Shown: piece after piece, positions 28,161-36,156 of the stretch | How the letters are laid out: every line of letters starts with the position of its first letter | How positions within the stretch are numbered: the stretch's first letter is position 1 | From: Nitrososphaeria archaeon | GTDB taxonomy: Archaea > Thermoproteota > Nitrososphaeria > Nitrososphaerales > JARVJX01 | Length of the DNA stretch: 47,243 bases | Reading direction: 5' to 3' | NCBI GenBank assembly: GCA_029775995.1 | Contig: JARVJX010000003.1 | Coordinates: 1-47,243, forward strand | Made by a program: the position numbers and the translations under genes | Notes under the pieces: generated by a model | The model's input: only the letters and a program-made list of their open reading frames with translations | What the model was told of the DNA's origin: nothing | The model's database searches: none

Positions 28161-29976
28161 GTTTCAATAGATAGACTCATAAAATGAGGATTGAAAGAAT
28201 AAAGGCATAGGCAACGGCTTCATCAGAAGCCTTTCGATAGTTTCAATAGATAGACTCATAAAATGAGGATTGAAAGCAAGGACTCCCCTTTGGGGAGCGC
28301 CTCTCATACGGGTTGTTTCAATAGATAGACTCATAAAATGAGGATTGAAAGAATTGACAGTCTTCAGCTTCATGCTCATGCTCAACTAGTTTCAATAGAT
28401 AGACTCATAAAATGAGGATTGAAAGTTATACGTTGATGTTCATCTGGCTTTATTTTTGTTGTTTCAATAGATAGACTCATAAAATGAGGATTGAAAGTTC
28501 TCTATGAAAGCAAGAACCCCGTCTTTGTAGACGGGGGTTTCAATAGATAGACTCATAAAATGAGGATTGAAAGGAAGTTCAAGTAGTCCATTTACGCTTC
28601 GACCCCATCGTTTCAATAGATAGACTCATAAAATGAGGATTGAAAGTTAGATAGCTAGAGCCGTTGGGGGTAGCATAAGCTGTTTCAATAGATAGACTCA
28701 TAAAATGAGGATTGAAAGTGATCTTGTTGACTCATTGCACTACCTCTACTACTCGAGTTTCAATAGATAGACTCATAAAATGAGGATTGAAAGTCTTTCT
28801 TCTTCTCCCTATCCATCTTTTCGTCATAATTGTTTCAATAGATAGACTCATAAAATGAGGATTGAAAGAGGGTTTCCGTCCATATCCAGTGGTAGTAAAA
28901 CCCGAAGTTTCAATAGATAGACTCATAAAATGAGGATTGAAAGTATCTGAGCAACAGCGTTAACTTCAAAAGTATTGCCTAGTTTCAATAGATAGACTCA
29001 TAAAATGAGGATTGAAAGAATATACATACCTTAAATTCTTTGGTAGCATCCAAGGTTTCAATAGATAGACTCATAAAATGAGGATTGAAAGTTCAACCAC
29101 GTCACCCGAACAAGTCGCTTATCGTTGGTTTCAATAGATAGACTCATAAAATGAGGATTGAAAGTAGGAAGTCTGCAGGTGAGAGCTTAAGCATTGGAAG
29201 TGTTTCAATAGATAGACTCATAAAATGAGGATTGAAAGAGAGGCCACTCTCATCATCCCTCCAGTAAAGGAGGTGTTTCAATAGATAGACTCATAAAATG
29301 AGGATTGAAAGTCTCTAACATATGAGATAGTGTCAAATGTTAATAACAGTTTCAATAGATAGACTCATAAAATGAGGATTGAAAGTTTTTATCCCGAATA
29401 TTCACCCTTTTCTACCTTATAAAGTTTCAATAGATAGACTCATAAAATGAGGATTGAAAGTGCTCTGGTTGACTCATGGCACTATCTGTAGTACTGTGTT
29501 TCAATAGATAGACTCATAAAATGAGGATTGAAAGGTACACTCAAGGTAAACTTTTCTTTTTTGATATTTTGTTTCAATAGATAGACTCATAAAATGAGGA
29601 TTGAAAGTTAAGCATGCTCTTATCAGTGGGTAGATGTGATAATGTTTCAATAGATAGACTCATAAAATGAGGATTGAAAGTATCCTATGGTTATAAGTGG
29701 AAACTCCCCCTTTAATGTTTCAATAGATAGACTCATAAAATGAGGATTGAAAGCAGTTGTTCTTTTGCAGATTGGACGTCTGTGTTGGACGTTTCAATAG
29801 ATAGACTCATAAAATGAGGATTGAAAGACAGGTATGAATGTTGGTAGGCTCTTTGCTTTTTCTTTGTTTCAATAGATAGACTCATAAAATGAGGATTGAA
29901 AGGTAATAACGATTTGCCCAAGCTTCAGCTTTTTCGTAAGTTTCAATAGATAGACTCATAAAATGAGGATTGAAAA
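28161..29976 (+). CRISPR. CRISPR array 2: 25 repeats / 24 spacers, 37-bp repeat GTTTCAATAGATAGACTCATAAAATGAGGATTGAAAG
   Basis: Direct count; last repeat (29940-29976) ends ATTGAAAA instead of ATTGAAAG. Confidence 0.98.
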
Positions 29977-29977
29977 T

Positions 29978-30694
29978 TTAACTCATACCTATTATTCGAA
30001 GAAGAGCCTCTTTTGAGATCAACCACTTCAGGCTCTTTATAGGCTCATAGATGTAAATTAGAGGAATAAGATACTGATTAGCCAGCTCATAGTAAGCTAT
30101 AGTTGCTGGTTTTGTTGCTGAGGTGCAATCTAATATTACTAAGTACTCCGTAAGTAGACTCTCTAACTGTGGTCTAACCTTCCTTTTAATAGCATCTATA
30201 TCCACAATCTCATTCTCATAGCATATGATCCATTGATAGGGCAACTTTAGTTTCTCCCATTCTTCAAAGGCATCGGTTGAAGTTGTAACATAGATTAGCT
30301 TTGGGCGATAACCTTCTTTTTCTAAGAGTTCTATTGCTACTTGAGGCTCAGGAGCCTTCTTCCCATCTCTCCTACCCAAGAGACCTATGTATGCTACTTT
30401 ATCTCGAATTTCTTTTGATTGATAGATAAAGCAGAGAGGAGTCTTGTATGTGAGCCTATAGGTTCCCTCTACTACCCTCTCAATAACACCATCTTTTTCA
30501 AGTACATTAAGATGGTGAACCAGCACATTAGCCTTAAAGCCTGTAGCTCTCTCTAATTCAGAAAACTTTCCAACCCCACCCTTTTTAGCTAACTCTGCCA
30601 CAATCTTCTTTCTCTTAAGATGCTTTAAGGCAACCCCATAGTTCGGTACCTTGGCAAGTTCAATTTTTTCAATATTCTTGAATGGATAATTCAT
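29978..30694 (-). CDS. wHTH + C-terminal CARF-like domain regulator (Csa3-like functions, inverted domain order)
   Basis: N-terminal wHTH LKRKKIVAELAKKGGVGKFSELERATGFKANVLVHHLNVLEKDGVIERV; C-terminal Rossmann-like VAYIGLLGRRDGKKAPEPQVAIELLEKEGYRPKLIYVTTS ... YLVILDCTSATKPATIAYYELANQYLIPLIYIYE. Confidence 0.62.
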   Translation of the reverse strand: MNYPFKNIEKIELAKVPNYGVALKHLKRKKIVAELAKKGGVGKFSELERATGFKANVLVHHLNVLEKDGVIERVVEGTYRLTYKTPLCFIYQSKEIRDKVAYIGLLGRRDGKKAPEPQVAIELLEKEGYRPKLIYVTTSTDAFEEWEKLKLPYQWIICYENEIVDIDAIKRKVRPQLESLLTEYLVILDCTSATKPATIAYYELANQYLIPLIYIYEPIKSLKWLISKEALLRIIGMS

Positions 30695-30751
30695 TCAATT
30701 GAACCTCCACTTCAATACTCTTTATAATAGCGACTAATATTAGCTTTACTG

Positions 30752-31615
30752 ATGATAAACTTAAAAGTATTAATTAACTCATTAAAATCGGAGGATTTTA
30801 GAAGTAAAAATACTAGCTATCTAAGGGGCTATCATAGTAGATCTAAGGATAATTTACTCCTCTTGCCCGTTTCAGCTATAACCGATTACTTTCGTTGCCC
30901 TAGGTGTGCATATTTAAGGCATGTGTTACATATTCCCCTTGCCAATAATCAAAGTGTAAGGGGGCTTTTATACCATCGGGCTTACGAATGGTTCTTCTCA
31001 AAGGAAGAAATGTTTGTATCAATGTTGTTATATCATTCCTTTGAGTTTATACTTCAAAGATTTGATGATCTAATAGCAGAGCTAGAAATGGAGCTTAAGA
31101 ACAACTTTCAGCCCATATACAAAAGGATGAAATTAGACTATACATCAGATTGGATTGAGTTAAAGGAAATCCTTAAGCAGAAATTTAAGAAATGGTTAGA
31201 GCAGAAGAAGCTAATTTTAAGGGATTTTGAGAAGGGGAAATTTATACCTGAAAGGAAGTTTGAAGTGTTTCTCTCATCCCCTACATTAGGGGTTAGGGGA
31301 AAGATAGATATGATTGAAGATACGATTCCGATAGATATAAAAACTGGGAAAGCACCTACTATAGGTGTAAAATTGGAGCATGCATTACAGCTAGCTTGGT
31401 ATGCCCTGCTAATGGAGTATCGATTCAATATAGATGTGAATTTTGGTGAAGTGTATTATGCTCAAGTAGATGAGCTACGCACTGTAGCTTTAGACTCAAA
31501 GTTAAGGATGCTGGCCTTTGAGGTAAAAGATTCAGCACAGGAGGCTTTTAAGAAATTCATCCCACCAGGGGGATCCTGTATATACTGTAAATTATATACT
31601 AGAAAGGAGGGGTGA
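30752..31615 (+). CDS. Cas4-like PD-(D/E)XK exonuclease (second copy)
   Basis: VSAITDYFRCPRCAYLRHVL, GKIDMIEDTIPIDIKTGKAP, QLAWYALLMEY, GGSCIYCKLY: Cas4-type core with two Cys pairs. Confidence 0.75.
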   Translation: MINLKVLINSLKSEDFRSKNTSYLRGYHSRSKDNLLLLPVSAITDYFRCPRCAYLRHVLHIPLANNQSVRGLLYHRAYEWFFSKEEMFVSMLLYHSFEFILQRFDDLIAELEMELKNNFQPIYKRMKLDYTSDWIELKEILKQKFKKWLEQKKLILRDFEKGKFIPERKFEVFLSSPTLGVRGKIDMIEDTIPIDIKTGKAPTIGVKLEHALQLAWYALLMEYRFNIDVNFGEVYYAQVDELRTVALDSKLRMLAFEVKDSAQEAFKKFIPPGGSCIYCKLYTRKEG

Positions 31616-31621
31616 TACCTT

Positions 31622-32416
31622 ATGGGCAGGGTTCATATAATCACCGTAGGTGCAAGCTTAGTAAGTAATGCGGCAAGTCAAGCTGGAGTGAGAGAGATCT
31701 TGAGTGGTATGGTAAGACCTGAGGAGATAGAGAAAGGATTGGTGTCAGGGATTATAAACAAGAACGAGCTTCAGAAAAGGTTATTGCACTTCTTGGAGAA
31801 TAAGAGGGATGCTGCTTGTGCAGAGCTGGCTACCATATGGACTTTTCTTAACAAAGGGAAGGTTGACCAAGCTTACTTACTCTACACAGACACAGAAATT
31901 GGTGATGTGTGCTCAAACGCTCTTCAATCCTATTTGAAGAAGCAAGGGGTTAATGTAATAAGAGATGTGATCAAAGGATATAGAGATGAAACATCCTTTC
32001 AGCTCGAAGGACTGCCCAACCTAGCCTTAAAAACCTGGGGACTCATAAGGAAGCACAAAGACCATGATAAGGTCTACGTGTGTGCTACAGGAGGGTTCAA
32101 ACCCGAGACTTCCATCGTTACCTTGATAGCCAATCTTCAAGGCGTTCCAATATACTATAGACATGAGACCTTTAAGACACATGTAGCCATACCTGCTTTT
32201 CCTATTGAATGGCGTTATAAGTTGATGGAAAGGTTCTCTGCACCCATCATGGAGCTCATTAACAAGAGGATGAGCAAAGACGATTTTTATAAGAAGTTCG
32301 GTATAGAATTGGCCGAGCAGATGGAGGATGATTATTGGCTCATAAAACAGATCGATGGTTACTATGAGATATCTTCCATAGGTAGGCTTCTTTATCATGT
32401 AATGTTTGGAGGTTGA
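31622..32416 (+). CDS. APE2256-family CARF protein, candidate ring nuclease (Crn1-like)
   Basis: HIITVGASLVSNA, LLYTDTEIGDVCSNAL, VCATGGFKPETSIVTLIANLQGVPIYYRHETF, C-terminal wHTH-like tail YWLIKQIDGYYEISSIGRLLY. Confidence 0.75.
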   Translation: MGRVHIITVGASLVSNAASQAGVREILSGMVRPEEIEKGLVSGIINKNELQKRLLHFLENKRDAACAELATIWTFLNKGKVDQAYLLYTDTEIGDVCSNALQSYLKKQGVNVIRDVIKGYRDETSFQLEGLPNLALKTWGLIRKHKDHDKVYVCATGGFKPETSIVTLIANLQGVPIYYRHETFKTHVAIPAFPIEWRYKLMERFSAPIMELINKRMSKDDFYKKFGIELAEQMEDDYWLIKQIDGYYEISSIGRLLYHVMFGG

Positions 32417-33362
32417 GATGATGAGCGTAAAGGAGCAAATTATAAGTCCCTATAAGGTTTCTGAACTGGTTCTTATTAGAGCCATTACCAATCTTCATCC
32501 TGGTGTAGGGAGGACAGGAGAAATTGTTGACCTACCAGTCCAGAAGGACAACCTCGGCTTCCCCATAATATACTCATCGAGCCTTAAAGGAGCCTTGAAG
32601 AGCACACTCTGGCAGTTTCCTGAAGTAGACAGAAATGTTGTGAAGGAATTATTCGGTCCTGAGCCTGAAGATGGCGAAAAGTTCATGTCAGCTATAGCCA
32701 TACTTGATGCTTTCACAGTTGCGTTCCCAGTAAGGAGTCTAGAAGGGGTCTATGCCTTCACGACCTCTCCCTTGTTACTTAAGCGCTTCAGCGAATACTT
32801 GAAGATTATTGGGGATACATATAATTATGTAGAGAAGTTATCAAATCTATCGATAGGAGACGGCATATGTCAAACATCTAAAAAGGCTATAGATCTCCTT
32901 AGAATCGAGGCCCTGAATAACAGATTCGTCATCAACGAGGAGATAGATGTAAAATACATAACTGATCAATCTAATAATATTGAGGAGCTCGAAAAACTCT
33001 TTGATATAGAACAAGGGAGGCTCATCCTACTTAGCGATGACGATGCGCTAAGAGCTCTGGAGAGATCCTTGGTTAGGGTGACCCGAATAGCTGTTAATAG
33101 GGAGAAGAAGACCGTCAAAGGAGGTGCGTTATGGACTGAGGAATATATCCCATGTAACACAGTCTTCGCTACAGTATTCCTGTATTCTAAGGCTAAGAAA
33201 TCTGAGAACGTCTTACAAAAAGAAGATGGCGTCAAGAATAAGCTTCATGAACTACTCAATAAAACGAGAAACTATCTGATCATAGGAGGTAACGAAACCA
33301 TTGGAAGAGGTATAGTGAAACTGGAATTCAAGGAGAAAAAATCCGAGGAGAAAAAAGCGTGA
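32406..33362 (+). CDS. cmr4: Type III-B RAMP protein Cmr4
   Basis: AITNLHPGVGRTGEIVDLPVQKDNLGFPIIYSSSLKGALKS; ...IGGNETIGRGIVKL. Confidence 0.92.
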   Translation: MEVEMMSVKEQIISPYKVSELVLIRAITNLHPGVGRTGEIVDLPVQKDNLGFPIIYSSSLKGALKSTLWQFPEVDRNVVKELFGPEPEDGEKFMSAIAILDAFTVAFPVRSLEGVYAFTTSPLLLKRFSEYLKIIGDTYNYVEKLSNLSIGDGICQTSKKAIDLLRIEALNNRFVINEEIDVKYITDQSNNIEELEKLFDIEQGRLILLSDDDALRALERSLVRVTRIAVNREKKTVKGGALWTEEYIPCNTVFATVFLYSKAKKSENVLQKEDGVKNKLHELLNKTRNYLIIGGNETIGRGIVKLEFKEKKSEEKKA

Positions 33363-33832
33363 AGATTATGAGTACAAGCGATCATGTACTGAATGCAATA
33401 AGGGACTTTGAGTATCTGTTGAGCTCCTTAGAGAAGAAAGAAGAGAGCGAAGTAGGCAAGAGCTTTAGGAGCAGGTGTAGAGAGCTACCTAGCCTTATAG
33501 AGGATGTGGGCTTCGTTCCAGCCATTAGCTTCTGTTATGCAAAGGCGAGTAAAGCTACTTATGAGAAGGTAAAGAACATGCTGAAAAACGGAGGTAAGAT
33601 CGATGATAATAATCATATGGAGAAGGGCTACGGCATCTATCTCTACTTCGTGCTAAAAAGGCTGAAGGACCTTAAGCTGATAAAAGAGGCTTATTTAGAT
33701 GAGCCGATCAAGGCTTTAGAAGAACTCGGAGAGGGAAAACAAAGAGTAGCAGGTAGACTTCTCAGGCCTTACATAGTTGAGATGAAGAAATTGTCTGAAG
33801 CGGTATTTGAGGCTGAAGGCGAGATACGATGA
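33359..33832 (+). CDS. cmr5: Type III-B small subunit Cmr5
   Basis: Helical 157 aa, SFRSRCRELPSLIEDVGFVPAISFCYAKA; 4-bp overlaps with neighbours. Confidence 0.85.
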   Translation: MKIMSTSDHVLNAIRDFEYLLSSLEKKEESEVGKSFRSRCRELPSLIEDVGFVPAISFCYAKASKATYEKVKNMLKNGGKIDDNNHMEKGYGIYLYFVLKRLKDLKLIKEAYLDEPIKALEELGEGKQRVAGRLLRPYIVEMKKLSEAVFEAEGEIR

Positions 33833-35250
33833 GCACTTGGCTACTGATTCAGGAAAAGATAGCAGTAAGAGATTGGATAGCAGAAATAAAGTTAACGAAC
33901 ACTACACCAGTAAGAATAGGGGGTTATAACGCAAAGCCATTTAGCAACACACTTAATCTGATGGAGGAACCACGCACACAGAGCATAAAAGGTCTATGGA
34001 GATGGTGGGCGAGAGCGATACTGGCCGGTGCGGTTCTTCGTAGCGAAAGATCATTGGCCAAAAGCCTTGGTGACATAAATAAGGATGTATCTCGACTTTT
34101 AGGCAGCATAAACGCCAGTTCGGAATTCTTCATTCAAACGACCTTTAAGCTTAATGGTGTTTCCTATATAGAATCACGTGAGCTAGAGAACGTACCTAGA
34201 GTAAAATTAGTTACAATGGGGTTAACTAACGATGAGAAGAGGCGGATTGAACGATATTATAGGAGCTTAAGCTTAAGAGTTGTCATCGGAGCTAGGAAGA
34301 GTATCGAAGAAGATAATAAGGATGCTGCCATGTTCGCTCTCTCCTCTCTCATAATTAGTTTGATATTCAGCGGTATCGGCTCGATCACCACGAGAGGGTT
34401 TGGGAAACTGAAAATCATCGATATAGAACCAAGAAGCCCAACTTTGAGAAACGAGGTTGATAATCTCGGCCAATTATTAAAGGAATTGTATCAGCAAGAC
34501 AGCGAGCAGGGCATAACCAGGAAGCTGAAGGATTTGATCTCAGTATCTCTAGGATATGCGTCAGACTATATGTCTTTAGGAAGAGTAGCAACAGGCATCA
34601 AGATAAGTAAGATTCCTTTATATTCTGCGCTTCTGTTAGACTGTGATCCTGAAATCTTCCGTTTGGAGACCATCTGTATATCAAGACGAAATCCACAGCA
34701 GATACTAGAATGCTTAGGCAAGTCAACTCTAAAGTCAGAATGGAAAAGAAAGAAACATCTACCATTAAAAAGCTCTGGGAAAACTTTGCATACATGGGTT
34801 TTAGGGTTACCTCGTTATCAAGAGCCCTTCTACGAAGTGGATGGAAAACGTGAAAAACAACTAACAGGATATATTCTTGATAATAAAAAGGAAAAACGTA
34901 GGCACTCACCAATCGGGTTTACTATATTGGAGTGTTCTGGCGGTCTAGCTTTAGTCATATATGGGTTCTTAACATCAGAATTTGCAGAGATGTTAAAAGG
35001 TCATAATACTCTAACCCTACAACATGTTGGAGTTCATACTACAGGATCTTCCCTCAGAGGAGTTATAGGCAAATTAACAAGCATAAAGCGAACCAACGTT
35101 TACGATGATTTAAGAGCACACGGTGTCTCCTTCCCAGACAGGTCTCAACAGATTAACAACGCTTTATCTGTTGATTATGTCTATAAGAACAGCTTTGATG
35201 CAGCATGGGATTTCGTCAGACAGATAATCAGGGATGGTTGCTGCAGATGA
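33829..35250 (+). CDS. cmr1: Type III-B RAMP protein Cmr1
   Basis: IKLTNTTPVRIGGYNAKPF...TQSIKGLWRWWARAILAGA, GSITTRGFGKL. Confidence 0.9.
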   Translation: MSTWLLIQEKIAVRDWIAEIKLTNTTPVRIGGYNAKPFSNTLNLMEEPRTQSIKGLWRWWARAILAGAVLRSERSLAKSLGDINKDVSRLLGSINASSEFFIQTTFKLNGVSYIESRELENVPRVKLVTMGLTNDEKRRIERYYRSLSLRVVIGARKSIEEDNKDAAMFALSSLIISLIFSGIGSITTRGFGKLKIIDIEPRSPTLRNEVDNLGQLLKELYQQDSEQGITRKLKDLISVSLGYASDYMSLGRVATGIKISKIPLYSALLLDCDPEIFRLETICISRRNPQQILECLGKSTLKSEWKRKKHLPLKSSGKTLHTWVLGLPRYQEPFYEVDGKREKQLTGYILDNKKEKRRHSPIGFTILECSGGLALVIYGFLTSEFAEMLKGHNTLTLQHVGVHTTGSSLRGVIGKLTSIKRTNVYDDLRAHGVSFPDRSQQINNALSVDYVYKNSFDAAWDFVRQIIRDGCCR

Positions 35251-36152
35251 AGTATGAGGAGCTTCAGAGAGTAGAAGCTGCTGCAAAGAGGCCAAATCTT
35301 TGGAGTTACGTATCAATTATTGGTTCAAAGTTGCTGTTAGATAAGGCTAGAGAGGTGACTGTAGAAGAAAGAAAGAGAAAGCTGTTAGAGTATATTGTTC
35401 GGCAGGCTGATATACACAATGACAAAATCGATAGAACACTTAAAGTTATAGAAGATGCGCTTAACGGTTGTGGCTATGAATTGAGAAGAGTGAAGCTCAA
35501 GACTATATCTAGAGGCCTTATAGGAGGATCAGAGACTTTTGGTGAGATACCATTCGAGGTGGGTTTATACTTCGACCCTATATTAAACATCCCCTACATA
35601 CCTGGCTCCACCATCAAGGGAGCTGTCCGCTCAGCTACCTTCGACTTACTACATAGGGAAAAACTAAGTGCAGGTAGGTCTGATAAAGAAGCTGGAAAAG
35701 AGGCTGACGATGAATGCATCAGGATCTTTGGAGGGCGTATAGGTGAGGATCATAGCACAGGGCTCGTAGGGTTTACTGATGCATATCCTATTGAGAAAGG
35801 TGAGAAGGGTTATCTACTCTACCCTGATGTAATGTCCCCCCATTACACGGATGGTACAGCCACAGAGCTGGATGTCTCCCCTACACCCATAATTTATCTT
35901 ACCATCGCACCAGGAACCAAATTTCAGTTCTACCTCTTCTTCAGAAGAGAAAGAGGGAGTGGGGAAAAGAAAAGGAAGCTCACTATAAGGGATTCTCAAG
36001 ACTCCGATCTCGCTGAAACTCCGGTTCAAGATCTCACTAAATTGGGTATCTTAGATCTTGGATTACTCTATGCCTTCTGTAGAGGTGTAGGAGCTAAGAC
36101 ATCTGTAGGTTACTCTAGATTCGAGATCTTAAGCTATGAAACGGTGAGGTGA
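35247..36152 (+). CDS. cmr6: Type III-B RAMP protein Cmr6
   Basis: SRGLIGGSETFGEIPFEVGLYFDPILNIPYIPGSTIKGAVRS, FCRGVGAKTSVGYSRFE. ATG at 35247 overlaps the cmr1 stop (ATGA), preferred over ORF-track start 35205. Confidence 0.88.
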   Translation: MKYEELQRVEAAAKRPNLWSYVSIIGSKLLLDKAREVTVEERKRKLLEYIVRQADIHNDKIDRTLKVIEDALNGCGYELRRVKLKTISRGLIGGSETFGEIPFEVGLYFDPILNIPYIPGSTIKGAVRSATFDLLHREKLSAGRSDKEAGKEADDECIRIFGGRIGEDHSTGLVGFTDAYPIEKGEKGYLLYPDVMSPHYTDGTATELDVSPTPIIYLTIAPGTKFQFYLFFRRERGSGEKKRKLTIRDSQDSDLAETPVQDLTKLGILDLGLLYAFCRGVGAKTSVGYSRFEILSYETVR

Positions 36153-36156
36153 TTGT

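Noticed and set aside
23226-28388. Shared TCATGCTCATGC between an array 1 spacer and an array 2 spacer
   Set aside because: Only ~12 nt with unrelated flanks; not enough for a homologous spacer pair.
28164-29921. Minus-strand ORFs (28164-28385, 28732-28926, 29733-29921) with repeated FNPHFMSLSIET
   Set aside because: They are translations of the CRISPR repeat/spacer array, not proteins.
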